From: CALACW01 sp002431305
GTDB taxonomy: Bacteria > Bacillota > Clostridia > Oscillospirales > Acutalibacteraceae
Direction of reading: 5' to 3'
NCBI GenBank assembly: GCA_937890355.1
Contig: CALACW010000154.1
Location: 1 to 17,316 of the forward strand
DNA length: 17,316 bases
Part shown: piece by piece, positions 1 through 6,449 of the stretch
Layout: each line of letters begins with the position of its first letter
How positions within the stretch are numbered: position 1 is the first letter of the stretch
Notes under the pieces: model-generated
Databases searched by the model: none
Told to the model about the DNA's origin: nothing
Seen by the model: only the letters and a program-made list of their open reading frames with translations
Program-made: the position numbers and the translations under genes

Positions 1-29
1 TAACCGGGGTCGATGCCTAATATTATCAA
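1..29 (-). CDS. ruvC: RuvC Holliday-junction resolvase, N-terminal fragment
   Basis: Only the first nine codons and part of a tenth are in the window; the gene runs off the left edge. Read on the minus strand from a TTG at 29 they give MIILGIDPG, the hallmark N-terminus of RuvC, the Mg-dependent endonuclease that cuts Holliday junctions with RuvA and RuvB. The Asp of GIDPG is the first of the four catalytic acidic residues known in the family. An in-frame ATG at 44 would add five residues (MEGYG), but the strong ribosome-binding site GGAGGG at 37-42 then lies inside the gene, whereas it sits 7 nt before the TTG. I therefore choose TTG. A good promoter lies at 60-88. The call rests on few residues, but the motif is distinctive and begins where it should. 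Confidence 0.8.
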
Positions 30-36
30 ACCATAT

Positions 37-42
37 CCCTCC
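37..42 (-). promoter_or_regulatory. Ribosome-binding site that fixes the ruvC start
   Basis: On the minus strand this reads GGAGGG, 7 nt before the TTG at 29. It lies downstream of the alternative ATG at 44, so that ATG is unlikely to be the start. Confidence 0.75.
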
Positions 43-59
43 ATTGTAATGTTTATCAC

Positions 60-88
60 AGTATAGCATATTATTAATAAATACTCAA
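60..88 (-). promoter_or_regulatory. Promoter for ruvC
   Basis: On the minus strand: TTGAGT (83-88), a 17-bp spacer, then TATACT (60-65) preceded by TGC, an extended -10. Transcription would begin near 53, giving a leader of about 25 nt. Confidence 0.7.
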
Positions 89-113
89 TATTAAAATAAA
101 ATATTTTATATAA

Positions 114-142
114 TTGAATTTGTATGCCGAGTATGGTATGAT
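114..142 (+). promoter_or_regulatory. Promoter for the Eis-like acetyltransferase gene
   Basis: TTGAAT (114-119), a 17-bp spacer, then TATGAT (137-142) preceded by TGG, an extended -10. The -35 box is 25 bp from the -35 box of the divergent ruvC promoter. The gene's ribosome-binding site AGAGG (162-166) ends 7 nt before the ATG at 174. Confidence 0.7.
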
Positions 143-173
143 AATATTTATAAAATCGAAAAGAGGTTAACCG

Positions 174-1340
174 ATGAGCGAATATATTTTTATGAGCCGG
201 GGAAACGAAGACAATTACACTGAATTTATGAATCTGATAAATCTCACTTTCGGATTTGAGGACGAATCGGTTCAATTTTTAAGTCTCCTGCCTAAATTGT
301 ACAAGAAAGAAAACAAGCCTGTTGAAAACAACGTCGTTTTAAAAGTCAACGACGAAATGCGTTCAGCAGCAGGATTATTTTATAACGAAATGGACGTTCT
401 CGGTCAAAAACTTCTATGCGGAGGTATCGGAAACGTTGCCGTTCATCCCGAACACAGAGGCAAGGGTTATATGAAAGCCGTTATGGCATACTGTCTTGAT
501 GAAATGAAACAAAAAATGTGTGATTTTTCATTTCTCGGCGGACAAAGACAGAGATATGAATATTTTTCGTACCAACCGGGCGGAATATCGATAAAATGTG
601 ATTTTACAAAAACAAATGTAAGACATCTGTTCGGAACAAATCACACACCCGAATTTACAGCTATGGAAATTACATCGCCTGATGATCCCGCCGTCAATAA
701 AATCGAGATTCTTCACGATACATCCGCATGTAAAATGAAACGAGACTGCGGAAATTACTACGATATAATAAAATCGTGGCGTCATATACCGTTTGCCGTA
801 TATGACAGACTCGGCGATTTTAAAGGATATTTTATCGTTACGGAAAACAAAAGGTGGATTACCGAATTTAAAACCGTTGCCGACAATGATATAAAATTCG
901 CTGCAGAGGCTATGGTCATTGCCTGTGACAGTGAAACTTTAACCGTTAATCTGCCCGAGTTCGAAAAGGCAAACTGTGAATTTTTTGAAAAATACGGAGA
1001 AAATATCTCATATAATAACGTTGACATGATTTCGGTTTTCAATTTTGAAAAAACCGTCCGCGCTTTTCTGACATTAAAAGCCTCTTACACTCCCCTTGCG
1101 GACGGTGCGTTTACTGCACTTATACTCGGCGAAAAAATGACTGAAAGAATAAAAATACGCGTCAAAGACGGCATAGTAAGCGTTGAGGAAACCGACGAAA
1201 AAGAAGATATTACATTAAGTCATGATGATGCAATGAAACTCTTTTTCGGTCTTTATTCGTCAAAACGTTTTGAATTACCGTCGGGCTGTTCGGGATGGTT
1301 CCCGCTTCCCTTGTATATATATCAGCCCGATAACGTCTGA
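174..1340 (+). CDS. GNAT family N-acetyltransferase, Eis-like
   Basis: A 388-residue cytoplasmic protein with no signal peptide. Residues 1-145 form a GNAT fold: the acetyl-CoA pyrophosphate loop is V88-A-V-H-P-E-H-R95-G-K-G98, matching the R/Q-x-x-G-x-G/A motif A. The length, a second acetyltransferase-like middle part and an SCP2-like C-terminus (about 310-365) match the Eis/COG4552 type rather than a single-domain GNAT of about 150 residues. Eis enzymes of mycobacteria acetylate amines, including aminoglycosides, but Firmicutes members mostly have unknown substrates, so I do not call this a resistance gene. Start is ATG 174 with AGAGG 7 nt before it and a good promoter at 114-142. It stands alone between divergent ruvC and a convergent SDR gene. 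Family call is sound; substrate is unknown. Confidence 0.85.
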   Translation: MSEYIFMSRGNEDNYTEFMNLINLTFGFEDESVQFLSLLPKLYKKENKPVENNVVLKVNDEMRSAAGLFYNEMDVLGQKLLCGGIGNVAVHPEHRGKGYMKAVMAYCLDEMKQKMCDFSFLGGQRQRYEYFSYQPGGISIKCDFTKTNVRHLFGTNHTPEFTAMEITSPDDPAVNKIEILHDTSACKMKRDCGNYYDIIKSWRHIPFAVYDRLGDFKGYFIVTENKRWITEFKTVADNDIKFAAEAMVIACDSETLTVNLPEFEKANCEFFEKYGENISYNNVDMISVFNFEKTVRAFLTLKASYTPLADGAFTALILGEKMTERIKIRVKDGIVSVEETDEKEDITLSHDDAMKLFFGLYSSKRFELPSGCSGWFPLPLYIYQPDNV

Positions 1341-1363
1341 CATTTACATAAAAATGCAAAAAT

Positions 1364-1397
1364 CGGCTGCCGGATTAACCGACAGCCGTATTATTTT
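1364..1397. terminator. Bidirectional intrinsic terminator
   Basis: Stem CGGCTG (1364-1369) with CAGCCG (1383-1388), one C/A mismatch, then CGG with CCG around the loop ATTAA. TATTATTTT follows on the plus strand; on the minus strand the hairpin is followed by ATTTTTGCATTTTT. It closes the acetyltransferase gene and the convergent SDR gene. Confidence 0.85.
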
Positions 1398-1403
1398 AAA
1401 TAA

Positions 1404-2423
1404 TTATTCGCCCTTCATTTCGAGAAGCTTCTGCTTGCCGTTGTAAGCGTCAACGGAGAGTTTAATTGAGTCAAAAATTGCACTCTTGATATCGTCGGGC
1501 TCAACACCTAACTCAACGCACCATTTTTTATCGATAAACGTGTTCATGCACATAATATCGGCAAGACCTACAGGGTCGATACCTCCCTGAATGCCCTTAT
1601 CTGCATATTCTTTTCTCATCTTAAGGCCGAAGAGCTGGAACATCCATTTAGCAATATGAATAATCTTTCTGTCTTCCTGTCCCATCGCCTGATAACAAAT
1701 CTTAAGGAACTCATCCCATGTAAGGTTATAATAACCGATAGGATATGTATTTCCGCCCTTATTTCTCATAGCTGCGCCGTAGATGCACTCTGCAACCTGA
1801 CGAACGGTAACCATGGTAGTACCGCCCTTGGGATAAAGAGTAGCCTTGCCCATTTCGGCAGTGCCGAGCTGTTCAATAAGGATAACCCAAACAGGTTTTC
1901 TGCCGGGCTGAGTGCCGAAAATATAAGGAAGCTCAAGAACAGCTACGTCCATCTTGCCGTCCTCGGCAAAACTTAATGCAACTCTCTCCTGGTCAATACG
2001 GCTCTTTATGTACGGATGCTTTTCGGTAAGTTTCATCTCGGGACGAGTCTTTGCAAAATATGAGAAATAAGAACCGAGAATAACAGTCTTTTTGATTCCG
2101 GCATCTTTAGCAATAGAAAGAAGACGTCTTACGGGGTCGATATTATACTTCTTATAAGCCTCATATACGGGAGCCGGGAATTCAACTCTCTCGTCAACGC
2201 CGGCAGCAAAGATGAAACAATCGCATCCTGCCATAAGCTCTTTGATTTCCTCGTCGGTCTTTTCAAGATAATTAGCAAAAATTATCTTCATCTCGGGAGG
2301 AATAGGAGCTCCTACGGGAAGAGGAGGAAGCGCAAGAGTAACAACCTCGTTACCCTCATCGATAAATTTCTGTGCAGCTGCGGAGCCGAGAAGTCCGGTA
2401 CCGCCGATCATAAATACTTTCAT
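1404..2423 (-). CDS. NAD(P)-binding atypical SDR (epimerase/dehydratase-like)
   Basis: From ATG 2423 this is a 339-residue cytoplasmic protein. It opens with MKVFMIGGTGLLG, a Rossmann fold with the GGTGxxG dinucleotide-binding loop at residues 7-13, typical of extended or atypical short-chain dehydrogenases. At the catalytic position I read Y138-I-K-S-R142, where YxxxK is expected, so the lysine is replaced by arginine. This hints at a changed or lost redox activity. A further ATG at 2441 would add six residues, but nothing like a ribosome-binding site precedes it, while AGCAGG lies 7 nt before 2423. It is a single-gene unit with a promoter at 2477-2505. It could act on a nucleotide sugar or another carbonyl compound; the sequence does not say which. 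Confidence 0.8.
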   Translation of the reverse strand: MKVFMIGGTGLLGSAAAQKFIDEGNEVVTLALPPLPVGAPIPPEMKIIFANYLEKTDEEIKELMAGCDCFIFAAGVDERVEFPAPVYEAYKKYNIDPVRRLLSIAKDAGIKKTVILGSYFSYFAKTRPEMKLTEKHPYIKSRIDQERVALSFAEDGKMDVAVLELPYIFGTQPGRKPVWVILIEQLGTAEMGKATLYPKGGTTMVTVRQVAECIYGAAMRNKGGNTYPIGYYNLTWDEFLKICYQAMGQEDRKIIHIAKWMFQLFGLKMRKEYADKGIQGGIDPVGLADIMCMNTFIDKKWCVELGVEPDDIKSAIFDSIKLSVDAYNGKQKLLEMKGE

Positions 2424-2476
2424 AATTTGACCTGCTTTCAATTTACTTGTTTTAGTTTTTTGAACTACCGTCTAAT

Positions 2477-2505
2477 ATTATAAATACAAAAAACCCCGAT
2501 ATCAA
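2477..2505 (-). promoter_or_regulatory. Promoter for the SDR gene, overlapping a terminator
   Basis: On the minus strand: TTGATA (2500-2505), 17 bp, TATAAT (2477-2482). This is the only clear sigma-A-type promoter before the SDR gene. Its -35 box is part of the hairpin that ends the upstream EEP gene. Confidence 0.75.
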
Positions 2506-2524
2506 GAGATAACGGGATTTTTTC
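2488..2524. terminator. Intrinsic terminator after the EEP gene
   Basis: Stem CCCG-A-TATC (2495-2503) with GATA-A-CGGG (2508-2516), one A/A mismatch, loop AAGA. On the minus strand six T follow the hairpin (complement of 2488-2493). It is also T-flanked in the plus direction (2518-2524), but no plus-strand gene runs into it. Confidence 0.8.
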
Positions 2525-2581
2525 ATAATTAATTAACAAATAAATTGTTTTTGACTGAATAATCGAGCTTTTTACGGCAGA

Positions 2582-3715
2582 TTATTTCGTCCACTGGAAA
2601 TAATTCTCAAGAAGTTTTCCAAGCGATCTGAAAAGACTTGCAATATAGTCAAGGAACTTAAACAAAAAGCTCATGGGCTGGTCATCTTTTATTTCAGATG
2701 AATAATCGGGATGTTCAACGACTTCATAATTAAAGTGAGCGAGAGCCGCCGCATGGTCGGAAAGATTCTTTCCCGAAGCGTCAAAGAAATTCTGATATGC
2801 AAAAGACTGAACGGAAAGTTTAACTCCGCCGCCGTCACGGTAAAGGAATCTCTCTACCGAGTCAAAAACACCCCAGTAACCGCTGTGGTCGGTAGAAGCT
2901 GAATTCTGAGCATACTTATAATACTGGTCATATGAATAGTTCTCATCACCATGGTTTTCAATAATGGTAACGGTCGGATCATACGCGTTTGCATACTCAA
3001 CAGCCCAGGCGTCGTTAAGACCGAGGGGCTCGATAAGTTTACCGATAATATTTGTAGAAGCGTTTGAGAAAAGCGAGCAATTAAAGTCTCCGGTAATAAT
3101 AACCGCACGGTTTGCTGAATGCTTGTTAATATACTTGACAAGCTGTTCGAATTCAGCTTCACGAGTCGCGTTATTCTCTTCACCGCCGAATGCATCGGCA
3201 TGAAGATCATAGTAATCGATATATACGCCGTCGGCAACTTTAATAGTCGTTACCATAAATCCCTTATAGGTAAGCTCGTCACCCTCGGGGATAACGCCGT
3301 GAGTCTGTTCCCATGCCTGTCTGTCCGTATTAGAAAGAGGCATATTCTTAGTAAATACATTAAGACCGTCGCCGAGGGGGACTCCGCCGGCATGCTCGGT
3401 CATGTATTTATAATTAGTAAGCTGTTTTCTTAAATAAGTATCATAGTTAAAATCTTCCTGCGTACATACTATATCGTAGCCCTTTGCATTAAGAAGCTGA
3501 CCGATAAGAATTGTATTATCGTAAGCGTCGTTATCGTCATCCGTAAATGACGAAGGTATTGGTAAACCCTTTACATTATAAGAAAGAGCGTTAAACGAAC
3601 CCTTTGTTCCGATAGGAGCAATATCCGCCTTTACGGCACCGGCAGGTACAACAGCAAATGCGCCGATCATAACGATGCAGAGAACAACCGAAAGAATCTT
3701 TTTCAATGTTTTCAT
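2582..3715 (-). CDS. Secreted endonuclease/exonuclease/phosphatase family protein
   Basis: From ATG 3715 this is a 377-residue exported hydrolase. Residues 1-27 are a signal peptide: basic MKTLKK, a hydrophobic core, cleavage near AGA27 or VKA30. The mature part carries the DNase I-like (EEP) motifs in order: N47 in SYNVKG, QE at 86-87, H172 in DLHADA followed by an R-containing helix, GDFN at 209-212, and SDH at 319-321. The Q-E and L-H-A layout resembles bacterial sphingomyelinase C-type phosphodiesterases more than DNA-repair exonucleases, but the substrate is unknown. The last 30 residues form a phenylalanine- and leucine-rich amphipathic tail. A start 24 codons upstream is possible but unlikely, because AAGGTGATG lies just before 3715. 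It has its own strong promoter and terminator, so it is monocistronic. Confidence 0.85.
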   Translation of the reverse strand: MKTLKKILSVVLCIVMIGAFAVVPAGAVKADIAPIGTKGSFNALSYNVKGLPIPSSFTDDDNDAYDNTILIGQLLNAKGYDIVCTQEDFNYDTYLRKQLTNYKYMTEHAGGVPLGDGLNVFTKNMPLSNTDRQAWEQTHGVIPEGDELTYKGFMVTTIKVADGVYIDYYDLHADAFGGEENNATREAEFEQLVKYINKHSANRAVIITGDFNCSLFSNASTNIIGKLIEPLGLNDAWAVEYANAYDPTVTIIENHGDENYSYDQYYKYAQNSASTDHSGYWGVFDSVERFLYRDGGGVKLSVQSFAYQNFFDASGKNLSDHAAALAHFNYEVVEHPDYSSEIKDDQPMSFLFKFLDYIASLFRSLGKLLENYFQWTK

Positions 3716-3755
3716 TGGAACATCACCTTTCCGTGAAATAAAAATATCCTTAAAT

Positions 3756-3784
3756 ATAATAACATTTTCTGTACGGATTGTCAA
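3756..3784 (-). promoter_or_regulatory. Strong promoter for the secreted EEP gene
   Basis: On the minus strand: perfect TTGACA (3779-3784), 17 bp, TATTAT (3756-3761) preceded by TGT. It predicts a leader of about 35 nt. Its presence argues that the EEP gene is not simply the tail of the mltG operon. Confidence 0.85.
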
Positions 3785-3815
3785 CATTAATTAATTTTAA
3801 TGATAAAACATCAAA

Positions 3816-3840
3816 TAAAATATCTATTACGGATATTTTA
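3816..3840 (-). terminator. Possible weak AT-rich terminator at the mltG stop codon
   Basis: A perfect 9-bp inverted repeat, TAAAATATC with GATATTTTA, has a 7-nt loop that contains the mltG stop codon; T-rich sequence follows on the minus strand. The stem is almost all A/T, so its strength is doubtful and some read-through into the EEP gene is likely. Confidence 0.35.
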
Positions 3841-5092
3841 TCATATTATCATTATGTCCGCTGAGAGTTTTTGCAAGATGAATTACATTTTCGCTGTCAT
3901 GATAGAAATAATAGTAACCCGTATCGCTGTGGTACAAAACTGCCTCAATAGCGTCCTGACCGGGATTGCATATAGGACCGACAGGCAGAGCCGGACAGTT
4001 ATACGTATTATATAACCCCTGGAAACTTGCATATGCGGAAGGTGCGGCGGAAGCTATTGAATTTTCATAATCCTTTGTCGAATCACACTGTAACTGCATG
4101 CTTGCCCCGAGTCTGTTTATGAGAACGGAGGCGATATCCTTCATATCGTCGGCAGTTCCCTCTTTTTCAACAATTGAAGCCAATGTCAGAACGTCGTCAA
4201 CACTCAGCGACTGTTCGGCAGCTAATGTTGCATAGGTATCGCTCCAGCGTTTTTCAAAGTTATCAAGGAACTTTCTTATAACGCTGTCGGCAGATTCACC
4301 GATATAGAATTCGTATGTGTCGGGATAGAAATAACCTTCAAATTTATAATATCTGCTCGAGGGTCTGTCCATGAGTTTTACGAAATCATAGTCATTTGAA
4401 TAATCATTCGTTTTCATTGCGTTAATCATTTTTTCCTTCGTGCAGACCTTCTCGTCTTCAAGTTTCTGAAGAATCTGATTCATCGAATATCCTTCGGGGA
4501 AAGTAAGCGCAACGGTTTTTGCCGCGGATGAATTCTTGTTTTTTATACTGTCAAGCATATTTTCAAGTCCCATCGACGGCGTCAGGCTGTATTCGCCCGT
4601 TCTGTAGTTTTTGTCCGTATAACCGAGCAGTTTTGCGGCAACAATACAAAAATACTTATTTTTTATAAGTTTAGCCTTCTTTAAAGCGGTGATAACGCTT
4701 TTTGTATCAACGTTTCCGTTTGCATCCTCGCTTATGGTAACATCGATTATATTGTCAGAGCTTCTGTTGATAGCAAGAATATCGTTAAGACACGAAATAA
4801 GAATGAGTGAAAAAACCAGAGAAATCGATACGATAACGGCGCCGATTTTCAGAAGTTTGTTTCTTTTTGCCTGCTTTTGGGCAAGTTTTCTTCTCTCTTC
4901 CGCCGTAAGCTCGGATTTTGCCCGCTTTTCCGAAGGCATCTTGTTTGTGCCGTCGGCGGTTTTTGGATTCGGGCGTCTTACACCGGTATGTGAATTTGTA
5001 TTATTTGAAGGACGGCGAGAAACCTGCCCGGAAATGCCCTGACGGTACCGAGTACGTCGTTCGCTGTCGTTTAGAGAATAACGGTTATCCAA
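3827..5092 (-). CDS. mltG: Endolytic murein transglycosylase MltG
   Basis: A 421-residue inner-membrane enzyme (YceG family) that cuts nascent glycan strands and so ends peptidoglycan polymerisation. Residues 1-80 are a charged, probably disordered cytoplasmic arm; residues 82-102 are one membrane helix; the rest is extracellular. Family signatures are FPEGYS (198-203), FEGYFYPDTYEF (251-262), ASIVEKE (305-311) holding the expected catalytic Glu (E309), and YNTYNCPALPVGPICNPG (361-378). The N-terminal arm makes it longer than the E. coli protein of about 340 residues, as is common in Firmicutes. The start is TTG at 5092: no in-frame ATG precedes it, and GGTGAT at 5099-5104 lies 6 nt upstream. 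It is the third gene of an operon, 27 nt after the cyclo-ligase gene. Confidence 0.95.
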   Translation of the reverse strand: MDNRYSLNDSERRTRYRQGISGQVSRRPSNNTNSHTGVRRPNPKTADGTNKMPSEKRAKSELTAEERRKLAQKQAKRNKLLKIGAVIVSISLVFSLILISCLNDILAINRSSDNIIDVTISEDANGNVDTKSVITALKKAKLIKNKYFCIVAAKLLGYTDKNYRTGEYSLTPSMGLENMLDSIKNKNSSAAKTVALTFPEGYSMNQILQKLEDEKVCTKEKMINAMKTNDYSNDYDFVKLMDRPSSRYYKFEGYFYPDTYEFYIGESADSVIRKFLDNFEKRWSDTYATLAAEQSLSVDDVLTLASIVEKEGTADDMKDIASVLINRLGASMQLQCDSTKDYENSIASAAPSAYASFQGLYNTYNCPALPVGPICNPGQDAIEAVLYHSDTGYYYFYHDSENVIHLAKTLSGHNDNMIKYP

Positions 5093-5098
5093 TTTAAG

Positions 5099-5104
5099 AT
5101 CACC
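5099..5104 (-). promoter_or_regulatory. Ribosome-binding site supporting the TTG start of mltG
   Basis: GGTGAT on the minus strand, 6 nt before the TTG at 5092. The next in-frame ATG is about 50 codons inside and would cut away most of the cytoplasmic arm. Confidence 0.65.
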
Positions 5105-5119
5105 GAACCTTTCTGTAAT

Positions 5120-5683
5120 TTAAAGTCTGCCGACATAAAAAATCCTGTTTTCGGTGCAGACGGCGTTCAATGAAACATCATTGACATCCGTTGGAATTTT
5201 TCGAGTCAGGCATGCACAAAAACATACTCCCATGCTGAATCCCCGAAAACCGGATAAAAATCTGTCATAGTATCCTTTACCGTACCCGATTCTGTTTCCG
5301 TATAGGTCAAAAGCAACCCCGGGAACAATACACAAATCGCACTCATCGGTCGAATTGCATTCAGGTGCGGATTCGGGCGGTTCCGGTATTGAAAAAAAGC
5401 CTTTTTTCAATTCGGAAAGTGAAGTTACTTTTCTGAATGTCATCAAGCCATCGGAATTTTCGCATTTAGGCAGAAAAACATTTTTACCTGAGCATAACGC
5501 TTTCTTGATTAATTCCTCGGTTTCCGGTTCGTCGTTTACCGATATATAAACGAAAAGGTTTGTACATTTCTTATACTCGTCCGAATTAATTATTTTTTGA
5601 ACTATCCGTCCGCTCTTTTCGTTTTTATCCGAAACTGCCGAACGTATTTTTAACATTTCGGCTCTTATTTTTTTCTTACTCAT
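5120..5683 (-). CDS. 5-formyltetrahydrofolate cyclo-ligase
   Basis: A 187-residue cytoplasmic enzyme that uses ATP to turn 5-formyl-THF into 5,10-methenyl-THF, returning a stored folate to the one-carbon pool. The N-terminal helix has the family's basic MSKKKIRAEML ATP-phosphate contact, DEPET (51-55) sits at the folate pocket, and PGVAFDLYGNRIGYGKGYYD (121-140) is the diagnostic C-terminal motif. Length is typical. The ATG at 5683 directly follows the TAA stop of the DJ-1 gene with no base between, so the two are probably translationally coupled. mltG follows 27 nt later. The family (YgfA/FAU/MTHFS) is certain; the pairing with a DJ-1 protein and MltG looks like a housekeeping operon without an obvious shared pathway. 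Confidence 0.95.
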   Translation of the reverse strand: MSKKKIRAEMLKIRSAVSDKNEKSGRIVQKIINSDEYKKCTNLFVYISVNDEPETEELIKKALCSGKNVFLPKCENSDGLMTFRKVTSLSELKKGFFSIPEPPESAPECNSTDECDLCIVPGVAFDLYGNRIGYGKGYYDRFLSGFRGFSMGVCFCACLTRKIPTDVNDVSLNAVCTENRIFYVGRL

Positions 5684-6232
5684 TTACGGACATTGAACTT
5701 CTTTTCTTATCTCGTCTGCACGTTCAGGCGAATAAAAATACTCAATTATTTTAAATGCAAATTCCATGGCGGCACCGGCACCCTTTGCTGTAATAATATT
5801 GCCGTCGCATACACACACGCACTCGTCATTTAAAACATTTGCGCCGTCAAGTTCTTTTTCAAATCCGGGGAAACAAACGGCATTTTTGTTTTTAAGCAGA
5901 CCTTTATGTCCGAGAATCGACGGAGCCGCGCAGATCGCCGCAAGTAAGAGAGAATTATCATTGCAGTAATCAATCGCGTCACAAACGGTTTTATTTTTTT
6001 CGAGGTTTAACGTGCCCGGCATTCCTCCGGGAAGAATTATGCCCTCGACCTCGTCGTTAAACTCGATTTCATCAACTGAAAGGTCGCATCCCACTCTGAT
6101 ATTGTGAGCCCCGCGAACTGTTTTAGAGCCTGCACCGACCGTGAAAACAGTCTTACCCGCCCGTCTGAGAAAATCAGCCGGAACGAGAGCTTCAACCTCT
6201 TCAAAACCATCTGCTAAAAATTCATAAACCAT
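5684..6232 (-). CDS. DJ-1/PfpI family protein
   Basis: A 182-residue cytoplasmic protein of the DJ-1/ThiJ/YajL type, a glutamine-amidotransferase-like fold linked to repair or removal of reactive carbonyl adducts and to protein quality control. The nucleophile elbow is AAIC101AAPSILG, matching the human DJ-1 AAICAGP context, and E14 in GFEEVEA matches the Glu that tunes the redox-active cysteine. ILPGGMPG (66-73) and TAKGAGAAMEF (148-158) are further family signatures. ATG 6232 has AAGGTG 5 nt upstream and a promoter at 6266-6294. It is the first gene of the operon with the cyclo-ligase and mltG. Glyoxalase or deglycase activity has been proposed for relatives and disputed, so I assign only the family. 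Confidence 0.9.
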   Translation of the reverse strand: MVYEFLADGFEEVEALVPADFLRRAGKTVFTVGAGSKTVRGAHNIRVGCDLSVDEIEFNDEVEGIILPGGMPGTLNLEKNKTVCDAIDYCNDNSLLLAAICAAPSILGHKGLLKNKNAVCFPGFEKELDGANVLNDECVCVCDGNIITAKGAGAAMEFAFKIIEYFYSPERADEIRKEVQCP

Positions 6233-6265
6233 AAAAACACCTTAAGTATAAATTTATTCTTATAA

Positions 6266-6294
6266 ATTTTATCATACATTTCGTAAAAAAACAA
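6266..6294 (-). promoter_or_regulatory. Promoter for the DJ-1/cyclo-ligase/mltG operon
   Basis: On the minus strand: TTGTTT (6289-6294), 17 bp, TAAAAT (6266-6271) preceded by TGA, an extended -10. The leader would be about 27 nt. Confidence 0.6.
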
Positions 6295-6339
6295 GCGTAA
6301 TTTAGTATTATGACAATAATGAAATCAAATCTTTAATTG

Positions 6340-6369
6340 TTGACTGAATACGAGATGGTGTGTTATAAT
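6340..6369 (+). promoter_or_regulatory. Promoter for the thyX operon
   Basis: TTGACT (6340-6345), an 18-bp spacer, TATAAT (6364-6369) preceded by TGT. The predicted leader is about 75 nt and ends in CGGAG (6436-6440), 9 nt before the ATG at 6450. I see no convincing riboswitch in that leader. Confidence 0.75.
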
Positions 6370-6449
6370 AAATTTATCAGTATGTTTGAAGAACATTGAA
6401 TTATACCGATTCGACACACTTAGAAAATTAAATAACGGAGATTTTATAT

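Noticed and set aside
174..1340. Aminoglycoside resistance gene (eis)
   Set aside because: Only the general Eis-like architecture is visible; nothing shows drug specificity, and most Firmicutes homologues have unknown substrates.
2854..3237. 127-codon frame overlapping the EEP gene
   Set aside because: It overlaps the part coding GDFN and DLHADA in another frame and has no homology I recognise.
6382..6396. Small hairpin ATGTT/AACAT in the thyX leader as a riboswitch or attenuator
   Set aside because: Five A/T-rich base pairs with no conserved riboswitch core and no T-tract; too weak to call.
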